DNA from: Chryseobacterium arachidis
Lineage (GTDB): Bacteria > Bacteroidota > Bacteroidia > Flavobacteriales > Weeksellaceae
Reading direction: 5' to 3'
DNA: 64,000 nt
Assembly (NCBI RefSeq): GCF_900129245.1
Contig: NZ_FQUT01000017.1
Location: 34,852-98,851, forward strand
The notes under the pieces were generated by a model. It searched no databases. It saw only the letters and a list, made by a program, of their open reading frames with translations, and was not told the origin of the DNA. The first letter of the stretch is position 1. Each line of letters opens with the position of its first letter. Positions 51,788 through 60,193 of the stretch are shown in pieces. The position numbers were made by a program, and so were the translations under genes.

Positions 51788-52822
51788 TTAATCAGCAGTT
51801 TTATTGGCAAGCTGTCCGCAGGCAGCATCAATATCTCCGCCACGGCTTTTTCTGACAACGCAAACAATTCCAGCATTTTCCAACTGACGAATATAATTTT
51901 CTTCCGCCTGTTTGTTGCATTGGTCATATTTTCCGTCACCGATCGGGTTGTACTGGATTAAATTAACTTTAGAAGGAACCTGCTTACAGTATTTGATCAA
52001 GGCTTTGATGTCTTCATCCCCGTCATTTATTCCCTTCCATACACAATATTCAAAAGTAATGACAGAACCCGTTTTTTTATACCAGTATTGAAGAGATTCC
52101 ATGATTTCCGTTAATGGAAATTTATCGGAGAAAGGCATGATCTCGTTACGCTTCGATTCGATTGCGGAGTGAAGTGACAAAGCCAATTTCACTTTCAGTT
52201 CCTCATCAGCCAGCATTTTAATCATCTTTGGAATTCCAGACGTAGAAACAGTAATTCTTCTCGGAGACATTCCCAAACCTTCCGGCTGAGTGATTTTTCT
52301 GATCGCTTCCACCACATTTTTGTAATTCATCATCGGCTCTCCCATTCCCATAAAAACAATATTGGAAAGCGGTCTGTCGAAATACATTTTACTTTGGCTG
52401 TCGATTAAAGCAACCTGATCTACGATTTCAGCAACTTCAAGATTTCTCATTCTTTTCAGACGAGCTGTTGCGCAGAATTCGCAGTTTAACGAACATCCAA
52501 CCTGTGAAGAAACACAAGCTGTAGTTCTCGTTTCTGTAGGAATTAAAACAGATTCTACCAATAAACCGTCGTGTAATTTCACACCGTTTTTAATAGTTCC
52601 GTCCGTGCTTTTCTGAAGCAAATCCACAGAAACAGGATTGATGGTATACTCTTCTGAAATTCTTTCACGAAGAGTCTTTGAAAGATTCGTCATTTCATCA
52701 ATCGAGTGAAGATTTTTACTCCACAGCCAGTCATAAACCTGTTTCGCGCGAAACGGTTTTTCTCCCAAAGATGTAAAATAATCTTTAAGCTGGTCTAGTG
52801 ATAAAGTTCTGATGTCTTTCAT
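51788..52822 (-). CDS. rlmN: 23S rRNA (adenine-2503-C2)-methyltransferase
   Basis: 344 residues. A radical-SAM methyltransferase that modifies A2503 of 23S rRNA and A37 of some tRNAs. The [4Fe-4S] cluster motif CSLNCEFC lies near residues 107-115. Also visible are GMGEPMMNY, RRITVSTSG, SLHS, FEYCVWKGIND and the catalytic Cys in GIVCVVRKSRGGDIDAACGQL. The length is as usual. It is followed upstream by queA on the same strand; both act on RNA. Confidence 0.97.
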   Translation of the reverse strand: MKDIRTLSLDQLKDYFTSLGEKPFRAKQVYDWLWSKNLHSIDEMTNLSKTLRERISEEYTINPVSVDLLQKSTDGTIKNGVKLHDGLLVESVLIPTETRTTACVSSQVGCSLNCEFCATARLKRMRNLEVAEIVDQVALIDSQSKMYFDRPLSNIVFMGMGEPMMNYKNVVEAIRKITQPEGLGMSPRRITVSTSGIPKMIKMLADEELKVKLALSLHSAIESKRNEIMPFSDKFPLTEIMESLQYWYKKTGSVITFEYCVWKGINDGDEDIKALIKYCKQVPSKVNLIQYNPIGDGKYDQCNKQAEENYIRQLENAGIVCVVRKSRGGDIDAACGQLANKTAD

Positions 52823-52892
52823 TGTAAGGTTTTAGATGTTAGGTTTCAGGTCGCAGGTAACTATTACCTGCAACCTTTTACCTTATATCTTA

Positions 52893-53942
52893 TTAAAGAA
52901 TTAACATTGCATCTCCGTAAGAGTAGAATTTATACTTCTCTTTTACAGCTTCTTCATAAGCGTGCATTACGAAATCTCTTCCTGCAAACGCTGCAATCAT
53001 CATAATTAATGTAGATTTTGGCGTGTGGAAATTCGTAATCATACAGTTGGCTACTCCGAAATCGTGTGGAGGATAAATGAATTTATTCGTCCAACCGTGG
53101 AATGCAGAGATTTTTTTGTTTGAAGAAACAGAAGTCTCAAGCGTTCTCATCGTCGTTGTTCCTACAGCACAAACTCTTCTGTGAGCATCAACAGCGTTAT
53201 TGATGATCTGAGCATTTTTTTCATCAATAAAAATCTCCTCAGATTCCATTTTATGTTTAGAAAGATCTTCAACCTCAATTGGGTTAAAAGTTCCCAAACC
53301 AACATGAAGCGTAACTTCCGCGAAGTTGATTCCTTTGATCTCCAATCTTTTCATCAAATGTTTTGAGAAGTGAAGACCAGCAGTAGGAGCAGCAACCGCA
53401 CCTTCCACTTTTGCGTAGATTGTCTGATATCTTTCAGCATCTTCCGGCTCAACGTCTCTTTTGATATATTTTGGAAGTGGAGTTTCTCCTAATTCTTTTA
53501 ATTTAGCTCTGAATTCTTCGTAAGAACCATCGAATAAGAATCTCAATGTTCTACCTCTTGAAGTCGTGTTGTCGATAACTTCCGCTACCAAAGACTCATC
53601 TTCTGTGAAGAATAATTTATTACCAATTCTGATTTTTCTTGCCGGATCTACCAAAACGTCCCAAACACGAGTTTCCTTATCAAGCTCTCTCAACAAGAAA
53701 ACTTCAATTTTCGCTCCGGTTTTTTCTTTGTTTCCGTAAAGACGTGCAGGAAAAACTTTAGTATTATTGAAGATGAATAAATCGTCTTCCTCGAAATAAT
53801 CCACAACATCCTTGAATAATTTGTGCTCGATAGTCTGAGTTTTTCTATCAAGTACCATTAATCTGGCTTCGTCTCTGTGCTCTGATGGATGTTCTGCCAA
53901 TAATTCTGCAGGAAGATCAAAATTAAAATCTGATGTTTTCAT
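52893..53942 (-). CDS. queA: S-adenosylmethionine:tRNA ribosyltransferase-isomerase
   Basis: 349 residues, normal length. It transfers a ribosyl group from SAM to make epoxyqueuosine in the tRNA wobble position. Hallmarks: SDFNFDLPAELLAEHPSEHRDEARL at the start, FIFNNTKVFPARL, GAVAAPTAGLHFS, HVGLGTFNPI and MITNFHTPKSTL. Seventy bases upstream of rlmN on the same strand, and probably read together with it. Confidence 0.97.
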   Translation of the reverse strand: MKTSDFNFDLPAELLAEHPSEHRDEARLMVLDRKTQTIEHKLFKDVVDYFEEDDLFIFNNTKVFPARLYGNKEKTGAKIEVFLLRELDKETRVWDVLVDPARKIRIGNKLFFTEDESLVAEVIDNTTSRGRTLRFLFDGSYEEFRAKLKELGETPLPKYIKRDVEPEDAERYQTIYAKVEGAVAAPTAGLHFSKHLMKRLEIKGINFAEVTLHVGLGTFNPIEVEDLSKHKMESEEIFIDEKNAQIINNAVDAHRRVCAVGTTTMRTLETSVSSNKKISAFHGWTNKFIYPPHDFGVANCMITNFHTPKSTLIMMIAAFAGRDFVMHAYEEAVKEKYKFYSYGDAMLIL

Positions 53943-54112
53943 TTTTTAAATTACGGTTTAAAAATTATTGAAATTACAAGGTGTAATTTTCGAGGTGCAA
54001 ATATACGACATCCGACACCCCTTTGTCAAGTATTATTTACATTAGTGTTAAATTAATTTTAAATGAAATAAAAAACAGTGATATTACGGTAATTTTTAAA
54101 GGTTAAAAAAAC

Positions 54113-54120
54113 TATTTTTG
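54113..54120 (+). promoter_or_regulatory. Candidate -7 element of the AIM24 gene
   Basis: TATTTTTG matches TAnnTTTG, ending 20 bases before the ATG at 54141. No clear -33 triplet is seen. Confidence 0.5.
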
Positions 54121-54140
54121 GGAACATTAAAATTTACACT

Positions 54141-54833
54141 ATGAGCAAATATTCAATTGAAGCTTTTGTAAACGAAACAAAAGAGAACCCAATGGAAAGA
54201 GATTATTTCGAATTGGAAAAACCAGCACTCTTGGAAATCAATCTCAACAATCAATCCGTTTGGACAAAAACAGGAAGTATGGTAGGCTATGTTGGAAATA
54301 TTAAATTTGAAAGACAGGGAATGCTTTCCGGAGGAATCGGGAATCTTTTGAAAAAAGCCATTAGCGGCGAAGGCGCAAGACTGATGAAAGCTGAAGGAAC
54401 CGGAAAATTGTATGTTGCGGATGAAGGGAAAAAAGTTCGTATCCTTTACTTAAATAACGAATCGGTTTGTGTGAACGGAAACGATGTTTTGGCTCATGAA
54501 CAAAGTATAAAAAGCGACATCACCATGTTAAAAAGTATTGCAGGTGTAATGTCCGGCGGTCTTTTCCAAGTGAAACTTTCCGGAACTGGACATATTGCGA
54601 TCACAACTCACGGTGAACCATTGACATTAATGGTAACTCCCGATGCACCGGTTTTCACAGATCCAAATGCAACAGTAGCATGGTCCGGAAATCTTTCTCC
54701 TGAATTGAAAACCAATGTTTCTTTTAAAAGCCTGATCGGAAGGGGAAGCGGTGAAGAGTTTCAGATGAAGTTTTCAGGAAATGGTTGGGTGTTGATTCAG
54801 CCTTATGAGGAAGTTTATAGAATTGAGAAATAA
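54141..54833 (+). CDS. AIM24 family protein
   Basis: 230 residues of the TRAP-like beta-helix fold of AIM24 proteins. Typical segments: NNQSVWTKTGSMVGYVGNIKFERQG, LMKAEGTGKLYVADEGKKVRIL, VNGNDVLAHE and GVMSGGLFQVKLSGTGHIAITTHGEPL. The family includes a mitochondrial inner-membrane protein; the bacterial role is unknown. No signal peptide; single gene. Confidence 0.92.
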   Translation: MSKYSIEAFVNETKENPMERDYFELEKPALLEINLNNQSVWTKTGSMVGYVGNIKFERQGMLSGGIGNLLKKAISGEGARLMKAEGTGKLYVADEGKKVRILYLNNESVCVNGNDVLAHEQSIKSDITMLKSIAGVMSGGLFQVKLSGTGHIAITTHGEPLTLMVTPDAPVFTDPNATVAWSGNLSPELKTNVSFKSLIGRGSGEEFQMKFSGNGWVLIQPYEEVYRIEK

Positions 54834-54859
54834 TGATAAATGTTTTCTTGGGGGATGGA

Positions 54860-55537
54860 TTAATCTTGAAATTCCCCGAGAAAATCAAAATCTTTGATGG
54901 TTAATTTTTCTGGAAGCTTTAATGAAAAATCAACATTTGTTATTTTTAATGAACTATCGTAAGAATAACCTGTTGAATAATAATCTATGTGAATTCTTTT
55001 TACAGCATAGATAGAATTTGGATCTAAGAATTCTTTTACTTTTTCTCGCATTTCGTCGCTTTTTCCATGATCAATGCCTATCACAAGATAATTAAATTTT
55101 GATTTTTCCAAAGTTATTAATGCTGAAAACCTCTTTTTAGTCCTTTTTTCATTTTTATAACCAATAATCTGATATTGTAAAGAATCTATTTTATTTACTT
55201 CTAAAATATCACCGTTCGCAACATCTTTATGTTTCTCCTTATTAAAATCATTGGTATGAATATATTCAAAAGTTACAAAGCCTTTCGATTCGGTAACTTT
55301 AAAAGAATGTCTTAAATTCTTATCCTTATCATAAATTACTCCTCTTAATTTATCATTGTACTTATCTATTTGCAAATGGATATTATTTTTAGAATCATAA
55401 AAAGTTGTAGAAACTGACTTTTCTTTATTAGGTTTAATTTGATTCGTCTGACTTTCTATAGAATAATCAAAATGATATTCCTGAGAAAAAATATTAATAA
55501 AAGTAAAGACTAAAAATAGCGGTATTAGTTTTTTCAT
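54860..55537 (-). CDS. Secreted protein of unknown function
   Basis: 225 residues with a signal peptide (MKKLIPLFLVFTFINIFSQ). The mature part is beta-rich with many Lys (YHFDYSIESQTNQIKPNKEKS, STTFYDSKNNIHLQIDKYND). No family recognised. Its start overlaps the stop of the upstream glycosylase gene by 4 bases (ATGA), an unusual partner for an exported protein. Confidence 0.7.
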   Translation of the reverse strand: MKKLIPLFLVFTFINIFSQEYHFDYSIESQTNQIKPNKEKSVSTTFYDSKNNIHLQIDKYNDKLRGVIYDKDKNLRHSFKVTESKGFVTFEYIHTNDFNKEKHKDVANGDILEVNKIDSLQYQIIGYKNEKRTKKRFSALITLEKSKFNYLVIGIDHGKSDEMREKVKEFLDPNSIYAVKRIHIDYYSTGYSYDSSLKITNVDFSLKLPEKLTIKDFDFLGEFQD

Positions 55538-56022
55538 AAATGTGCTTTAATAACTTTCCACTCTTCCAATTTCTTTTCAAAGGAAACCGTGTGAAGCGGA
55601 CTTGTTGAAGGCAATAAAAATACAGGAATTTTATAATTTTTTCCTAAAATTTTCTGCAAATTTTTATACGATTTTCCACCATTGCAAAAGATTGCCTGAA
55701 TATTCGGATATTTTTCCAAAAGTTCTTCTATCTGATTAGCTTCTTCATTTTTAATCTCAGAATCAAGGCTTCCTTTTCTTTCGCAAGAATCAATAACGTC
55801 CCACAGTGCAATATGGTTTTTCTTTAAAACCTGAATTCTTTTATCATAATCTTCCGTGAATTCTTCATGAAATAATTCAAAAATAATTTTCCAGAATTTG
55901 TTTTGCGGATGACCGTAATATTGCTGTTTCTCCAAAGATTTTACGCCAGGAATTGAGCCTAAGATTATGATTTTAGAATTGTTATCAATGATTGGAGGAA
56001 AGGAAAAGATTCTGTTTTGCAT
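55534..56022 (-). CDS. DNA-deoxyinosine glycosylase, Mug/UDG superfamily
   Basis: 162 residues of the uracil-DNA-glycosylase fold. Key parts: IILGSIPGVKSLEKQQYYGHPQNKFWKII (active-site loop, typical of the TIGR04274 deoxyinosine glycosylase group), LWDVIDSCERKGSLDSEI, IQAIFCNGGKSY and LPSTSPLHTVSFEKKLEEW. It excises deaminated bases in DNA repair, in the cytoplasm. Overlaps the following secreted-protein gene by 4 bases. Confidence 0.88.
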   Translation of the reverse strand: MQNRIFSFPPIIDNNSKIIILGSIPGVKSLEKQQYYGHPQNKFWKIIFELFHEEFTEDYDKRIQVLKKNHIALWDVIDSCERKGSLDSEIKNEEANQIEELLEKYPNIQAIFCNGGKSYKNLQKILGKNYKIPVFLLPSTSPLHTVSFEKKLEEWKVIKAHL

Positions 56023-56147
56023 AAATCAAATTTATAAGTTTTTATTTTTTTAACGTAATGAACGCTAAGATTTTCTTTTAAATAAAACTAAATATTTTTC
56101 GTTTATGACGGCGTTTCACTCAGCAAATGAGCATATTTTTGAAAAAC

Positions 56148-56171
56148 AAAAAACGGACTAAAAAGCCCGTT
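56148..56171 (-). terminator. Terminator of the S9 peptidase gene
   Basis: On the minus strand AACGG/CCGTT with an inner G-C pair, loop TTTTTA, followed by TTTTTTG. Confidence 0.7.
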
Positions 56172-56225
56172 ATTATTAATATTTTTTAAGAATAATAAAA
56201 TTAATTATTCATTTTTAATTCTTAA

Positions 56226-58220
56226 TTACAAAGTTTCCTTCAGCCAATCAAAGAATTCTCTCTGCCAAACCAAACCGTTTTGCGGATGTAAAACCCAGTG
56301 GTTTTCATTCGGGAAATAAACCAGTTTAGATTTTAAACCTCTTAATTTTGCAGCCTGGAAAGCTTCCTGACCCTGCTCATAAGGAACTCTAAAGTCGATT
56401 CCTCCTTGAACGATCATGATCGGTTTATTCCATTTATCAACAAAATTGCTTGGATTGAATTCCGTGTAAGCTTTTGGCAATGGTTTTTCCCACGGAGAAC
56501 CCAAATCCCAGTTGGCAAACCAAAGCTCTTCCGTTGTTAGATACCAGGATTTCATATCAAATAATCCGTCGTGAGCGATGAACGTTTTGAATCTGTTTTC
56601 GTGAATTCCCGCCAACATAAATACGCTGTAACCTCCGTAACTTGCTCCAACTGCAGCTACTCTATCTCCATCAACATAAGGCAAAGTTTTCGCAAAATCT
56701 GTCGCCGCCAAATAATCTCTCATCGGCTGTCCTCCCCAATCTCTAGAAATCTCTTCGTTCCATTTTGTTCCCCAACCCGGCATCCCCCGACGATTTGGTG
56801 CCACTACGATATATCCGTTTGCTGTCATTAAAGCGAAGTTCCATCTTACGCTGAAAAACTGTGTCAATGCAGATTGCGGACCTCCCTGACAATAAACAAG
56901 CGTTGGATATTTTTTATTCGGATCAAAATTTGGAGGATAGTGGAACCACACTCCCATTTCTTTTCCGTCTGAAGTTTTTACCATTTTAAGCTCAGATTTT
57001 CCTTGAGCTAAATTTGCGTAAGTATCTTTATTGGCTTCTGTAACCTGCTTCATTTCTCCGTTTTTAATATTGACAGAGAAAATATCTGTGGCATGATTGA
57101 TGTCCGTTCTTCCAACTAGAAGTGAAGTTTTCTGATCAGCAAAAATTTCATTGACGTCAAAATCACCTTTAGTAATTTGCTGAACTTTAGCATTTTTAGG
57201 ATCTAAAGAAAATAATTGCTTCGTTCCTCTGAAAGCCGCCGTGAAATAAATTGTTTTTGAATCTCCGCTCCAGAAAACGTCTCCGGAAACGCTTTCGTCC
57301 CAACCTTGAGTTAAGTTCGTTGTTTTTCCAGATTTCCAATCCATGATTTTCACATCATTTTTATCAGCTTCATAACCGTCCCTCGCCATACTTTGCCAAA
57401 CCAATGACTTGCCATCAGGACTAAATTTTGGATTGACATCATATCCTTTGTTAGTTTCAGTTAAATTTTTTGTTGTTCCTAAAGCTAAATCGTAAGCAAA
57501 AATATCCGTATTTGTGCTCGTAGAATATTCCTTACCGCTTTTTGGTTTTGTAACGTATAAAAGTTGTGCAGAATCCGGGCTAAAAATAAAATCTTCTGCT
57601 CCACCGAAAGGTCTTTGCGGAGAATCCCACATTTTCCCTTCCAATAAATCTTTTGCAGCATCTATCTTATCTGAAGTATTGACTACAAAAACATGGTTGT
57701 ATTTACCTTCGTTAAAATAATCCCAATGCCTGTGATTAAGATCTGTATAAACCTGTGCCGTAGTTTTTGGCGTATCGGAATATTTGTCTTTTCCCATTAC
57801 TTTTTCCACCAAAACCTGCTTGCTGAAAGCTATTTTTTTACCATCCGGAGAAATAACAACGTTATCTGCTTCACCAATCGTATAAAATTCTGCCCAGGTT
57901 TTTCCACTATCTTTGGAAATGAAAATTTTGTCTCCTTCCTGAGCATAAATCCCATTTTTATCCCACTGAATAAGAGATTTTTTGCCAAAATCTATTTTGG
58001 TAGACTGGTTATTAAGAACGTTAAAAAAATAGTTCTCACTTTTTGTTTTTTCTGTTTTAAGATCAGTTTGTCCTACTTTATAGATAAGTGAAGACTGATC
58101 CGGAGAAACTGCCTGCACTCCCACTTTTTTCAAAGTCCATAGAATTTCAGGCGTCATTACTTGTTGTGCATTCATTAAAAGCGGAGCTGCCAAAGCCAGC
58201 AGACTGTACTTAAGTTTCAT
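56226..58220 (-). CDS. S9 family peptidase (acylaminoacyl/dipeptidyl peptidase type)
   Basis: 664 residues with a signal peptide (residues 1-18). An N-terminal propeller of TolB-like repeats (FSPDSAQLLYVTKPKSG, FSPDGKSLVWQSM, WSGDSKTIYFTAAF) covers about 30-400. The alpha/beta-hydrolase has S527 (GASYGGYS), D609 (GGIDFRVPYEQ) and H641 (NENHWVLHP). It cleaves oligopeptides in the periplasm. Single gene, with a terminator directly downstream. Confidence 0.93.
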   Translation of the reverse strand: MKLKYSLLALAAPLLMNAQQVMTPEILWTLKKVGVQAVSPDQSSLIYKVGQTDLKTEKTKSENYFFNVLNNQSTKIDFGKKSLIQWDKNGIYAQEGDKIFISKDSGKTWAEFYTIGEADNVVISPDGKKIAFSKQVLVEKVMGKDKYSDTPKTTAQVYTDLNHRHWDYFNEGKYNHVFVVNTSDKIDAAKDLLEGKMWDSPQRPFGGAEDFIFSPDSAQLLYVTKPKSGKEYSTSTNTDIFAYDLALGTTKNLTETNKGYDVNPKFSPDGKSLVWQSMARDGYEADKNDVKIMDWKSGKTTNLTQGWDESVSGDVFWSGDSKTIYFTAAFRGTKQLFSLDPKNAKVQQITKGDFDVNEIFADQKTSLLVGRTDINHATDIFSVNIKNGEMKQVTEANKDTYANLAQGKSELKMVKTSDGKEMGVWFHYPPNFDPNKKYPTLVYCQGGPQSALTQFFSVRWNFALMTANGYIVVAPNRRGMPGWGTKWNEEISRDWGGQPMRDYLAATDFAKTLPYVDGDRVAAVGASYGGYSVFMLAGIHENRFKTFIAHDGLFDMKSWYLTTEELWFANWDLGSPWEKPLPKAYTEFNPSNFVDKWNKPIMIVQGGIDFRVPYEQGQEAFQAAKLRGLKSKLVYFPNENHWVLHPQNGLVWQREFFDWLKETL

Positions 58221-58401
58221 ATGTGATATTCATTTTTACAACCTTCAGAACTATAAAATTCTAAAAGTCTTCATTAATTCAAAGAATGCCAAAGTTATGT
58301 AAATGTGTTTACATTCAGTTAATGAAAAAGCATTTTCTTAAAGAAAATTTAAGGCTGATATTATTCATCTCTAACAGTAATTCACCTTACATTCTTAAAA
58401 C

Positions 58402-58436
58402 AAAATCGCCGATCAAACTAATGACCGGCGATTTTT
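58402..58436 (-). terminator. Terminator of the YvlD-like gene
   Basis: AAAATCGCCG and CGGCGATTTT arms (10 bp) with a 14-base loop, 24 bases past the stop codon. Confidence 0.85.
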
Positions 58437-58460
58437 ATATATGAATCTAACTTTCAAATA

Positions 58461-58805
58461 TTAATCATTATCCGAAAACATAGAATTGGCGAGAGAAGTG
58501 ACAATCGACAGCAAAATACTGAAAACAAAGGCCCATAAAAAGCCGTCTACCGCCATGCTGTCTATAAAGTAATCTGCCATAAGAATGATTATGGCATTGA
58601 TGACCAAGGTAAATAATCCTAAGGTAATGATTGTTAAAGGCAATCCAAAAAGATTAAGAATAGGTTTTACAATTAAGTTCAGGATTCCCAAAACGATAGC
58701 AAAAATGATTGCCCCTCCAAATCCTGTAAAATGTACTCCCGGTAGAATCCATGTCAAAAGATATGCAACTACTGCAGTTATAAGAAGCCGGATAATTAAG
58801 TTCAT
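58461..58805 (-). CDS. Phage-holin-type (YvlD/DUF360) membrane protein
   Basis: 114 residues and four hydrophobic helices covering most of the chain. Typical features: LLTWILPGVHFTGFGGAIIFAIVLGILNLIVKPIL and LPLTIITLGLFTLVINAIIILM. The family name is historical; it is not a phage gene here. The role in bacteria is unknown, perhaps envelope stress. Confidence 0.9.
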   Translation of the reverse strand: MNLIIRLLITAVVAYLLTWILPGVHFTGFGGAIIFAIVLGILNLIVKPILNLFGLPLTIITLGLFTLVINAIIILMADYFIDSMAVDGFLWAFVFSILLSIVTSLANSMFSDND

Positions 58806-58873
58806 ACTATTAATTTTTTTAATGTTTATGCGTGTTGGTGTGCAAAAGGTGTTCCATTTGTTAATAGGAATTA

Positions 58874-59296
58874 TTATTTGATTTTCATCATCGTCACCAA
58901 AGATGTTGCCACATGACTCTCCGATGTTCCTTTTTCGTCAACGGCATAAATTTCAGTTCTGATGACAGAGATTTTTGCCCCTCCTTTAACAACATAAGAT
59001 TTTGAAACCAATGCGTCTCCAATCGCAGGTCTTAAATAATTGACTTTCAGTTCAACCGTCACTACGTAGCAGTCTTCTTTATAATGACTTACCGCTGCGT
59101 ATCCCGAAGAAACATCAACCAAAGAAGCAATCATGGCACCATTGAACATTCCTGCTTTTCTGGTCATTAAATCCATTTTTGGGATTTTTATGGAAATGAA
59201 ATCTGTTTCGACTTCCAAAAGTTCGGCTCTGTAGAATTTTAAAGTTTCGGAGCGAGTGAAGCTGTCCGTTATCAATTGTTTTTTTTCCGGAGTCAT
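58874..59296 (-). CDS. PaaI family thioesterase (hotdog fold)
   Basis: 140 residues of the hotdog fold. The active-site helix region is KAGMFNGAMIASLVDVSSGYAAVSH, followed by VTVELKVNYLRPAIGD and a final SLVTMM strand. It would hydrolyse acyl-CoA thioesters in the cytoplasm; the acyl group is unknown. It is divergent from the AraC gene. Its promoter carries a palindrome. Confidence 0.88.
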   Translation of the reverse strand: MTPEKKQLITDSFTRSETLKFYRAELLEVETDFISIKIPKMDLMTRKAGMFNGAMIASLVDVSSGYAAVSHYKEDCYVVTVELKVNYLRPAIGDALVSKSYVVKGGAKISVIRTEIYAVDEKGTSESHVATSLVTMMKIK

Positions 59297-59312
59297 TATT
59301 TTTAATTTGAAA

Positions 59313-59320
59313 CAAATGTA
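59313..59320 (-). promoter_or_regulatory. Promoter -7 box of the thioesterase gene
   Basis: TACATTTG on the minus strand, 16 bases before the start codon. The palindrome at 59338-59351 lies at the expected -33 distance. Confidence 0.55.
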
Positions 59321-59337
59321 ATATAACGCTAAAAAAC

Positions 59338-59351
59338 GTGAAAATTTTCAC
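59338..59351. promoter_or_regulatory. Palindrome GTGAAAATTTTCAC
   Basis: A perfect 14-base palindrome in the divergent control region, positioned over the -33 of the thioesterase promoter. It could be an operator. Confidence 0.5.
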
Positions 59352-59373
59352 TTACTTTTAATGGATAAAAATA

Positions 59374-59393
59374 GTAAACTGTAATTCGTTTAC
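59374..59393. promoter_or_regulatory. Inverted repeat GTAAAC-N8-GTTTAC
   Basis: A perfect 6-bp inverted repeat, 23 bases before the AraC-type gene at 59417. It may be an autoregulation site. Confidence 0.45.
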
Positions 59394-59416
59394 CTGAAAT
59401 AAGCTAAAAACATATC

Positions 59417-60169
59417 ATGAGCAACGATTTGATATACCAATTTACCAGGCCGGAAAAATCACTTACCGATTTTGTGTATGGTTATTCTTCGTTACAGAAT
59501 CTGGAGACATTTAAGGAAGGCGTAATCATCCCCAACGGAAAAATTGATTTGCTTTTCTGCAAAACCATCAATAATCAGTTTCAAATTGTTTTGATGGGAT
59601 TGGAAACCCAGCCCAAACCGATGCCCCAAACAAGTTTTTCCACTTTTTTCGCCATTAGCTTTAATCCGCTTGCGCTGGAATATACTCTTCATCAGTCTAT
59701 TGCCGAGTTTGTGAACAGCGGAAAAGAATTGCCCAATACCTTTTGGGATTTCAATATTAATGACCTGGACAATTTTGATCAATTCTGTGAGAAAGCTTCA
59801 GAAAAAATTAAATCCTTACTTCCCTCTGAAATTGATGAAAGAAAAAGAAAATTGTTTGAACTTATTTTTGCAGCTCATGGAGAGATTAGTGTTAAAGATC
59901 TTTCGGAACAAATCTTTTGGAATGAACGACAGATTAACTGTTATTTCAATAGGCAATTGGGAATTTCATTAAAGTATTATTGCAAAATATTACGTTTTCA
60001 GGCATCCCTCCATCATATAAAAGATGGAAACCTTTTTCCACAACTTAATTTTACCGATCAGTCTCATTTCATTAAAGAAATCAAAAAACTTTCCGGAGTT
60101 TCCCCAAAAGAATTGTTTAAGAATCAAAACGACCGATTTTTACAATTTTTGGTTTATCATACCTTATAA
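59417..60169 (+). CDS. AraC family transcriptional regulator
   Basis: 250 residues. The N-terminal part (about 1-140) resembles the DUF6597 sensing domain that begins FTRPEKSLTDFVYGYSSL. The C-terminal two helix-turn-helix units are ISVKDLSEQIFWNERQINCYFNRQLGISLKYYCKILRFQ and FTDQSHFIKEIKKLSGVSPKEL. It activates nearby genes in response to an unknown effector. The TetX-like flavoprotein starts 24 bases downstream and is the likely target. Confidence 0.9.
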   Translation: MSNDLIYQFTRPEKSLTDFVYGYSSLQNLETFKEGVIIPNGKIDLLFCKTINNQFQIVLMGLETQPKPMPQTSFSTFFAISFNPLALEYTLHQSIAEFVNSGKELPNTFWDFNINDLDNFDQFCEKASEKIKSLLPSEIDERKRKLFELIFAAHGEISVKDLSEQIFWNERQINCYFNRQLGISLKYYCKILRFQASLHHIKDGNLFPQLNFTDQSHFIKEIKKLSGVSPKELFKNQNDRFLQFLVYHTL

Positions 60170-60174
60170 TTTTG
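60167..60174 (+). promoter_or_regulatory. Candidate -7 element of the flavoprotein gene
   Basis: TAATTTTG overlaps the AraC stop codon and lies 20 bases before the ATG at 60194, so the second gene may have its own promoter besides read-through. Confidence 0.4.
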
Positions 60175-60193
60175 CAGGATAAAATTTAAAATT

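Noticed and set aside
53181..53366. Small plus-strand gene inside queA
   Set aside because: Antisense frame of a highly conserved gene with no start signal.
58461..58805. Phage holin
   Set aside because: The family label is historical; no lysin or phage genes are nearby.
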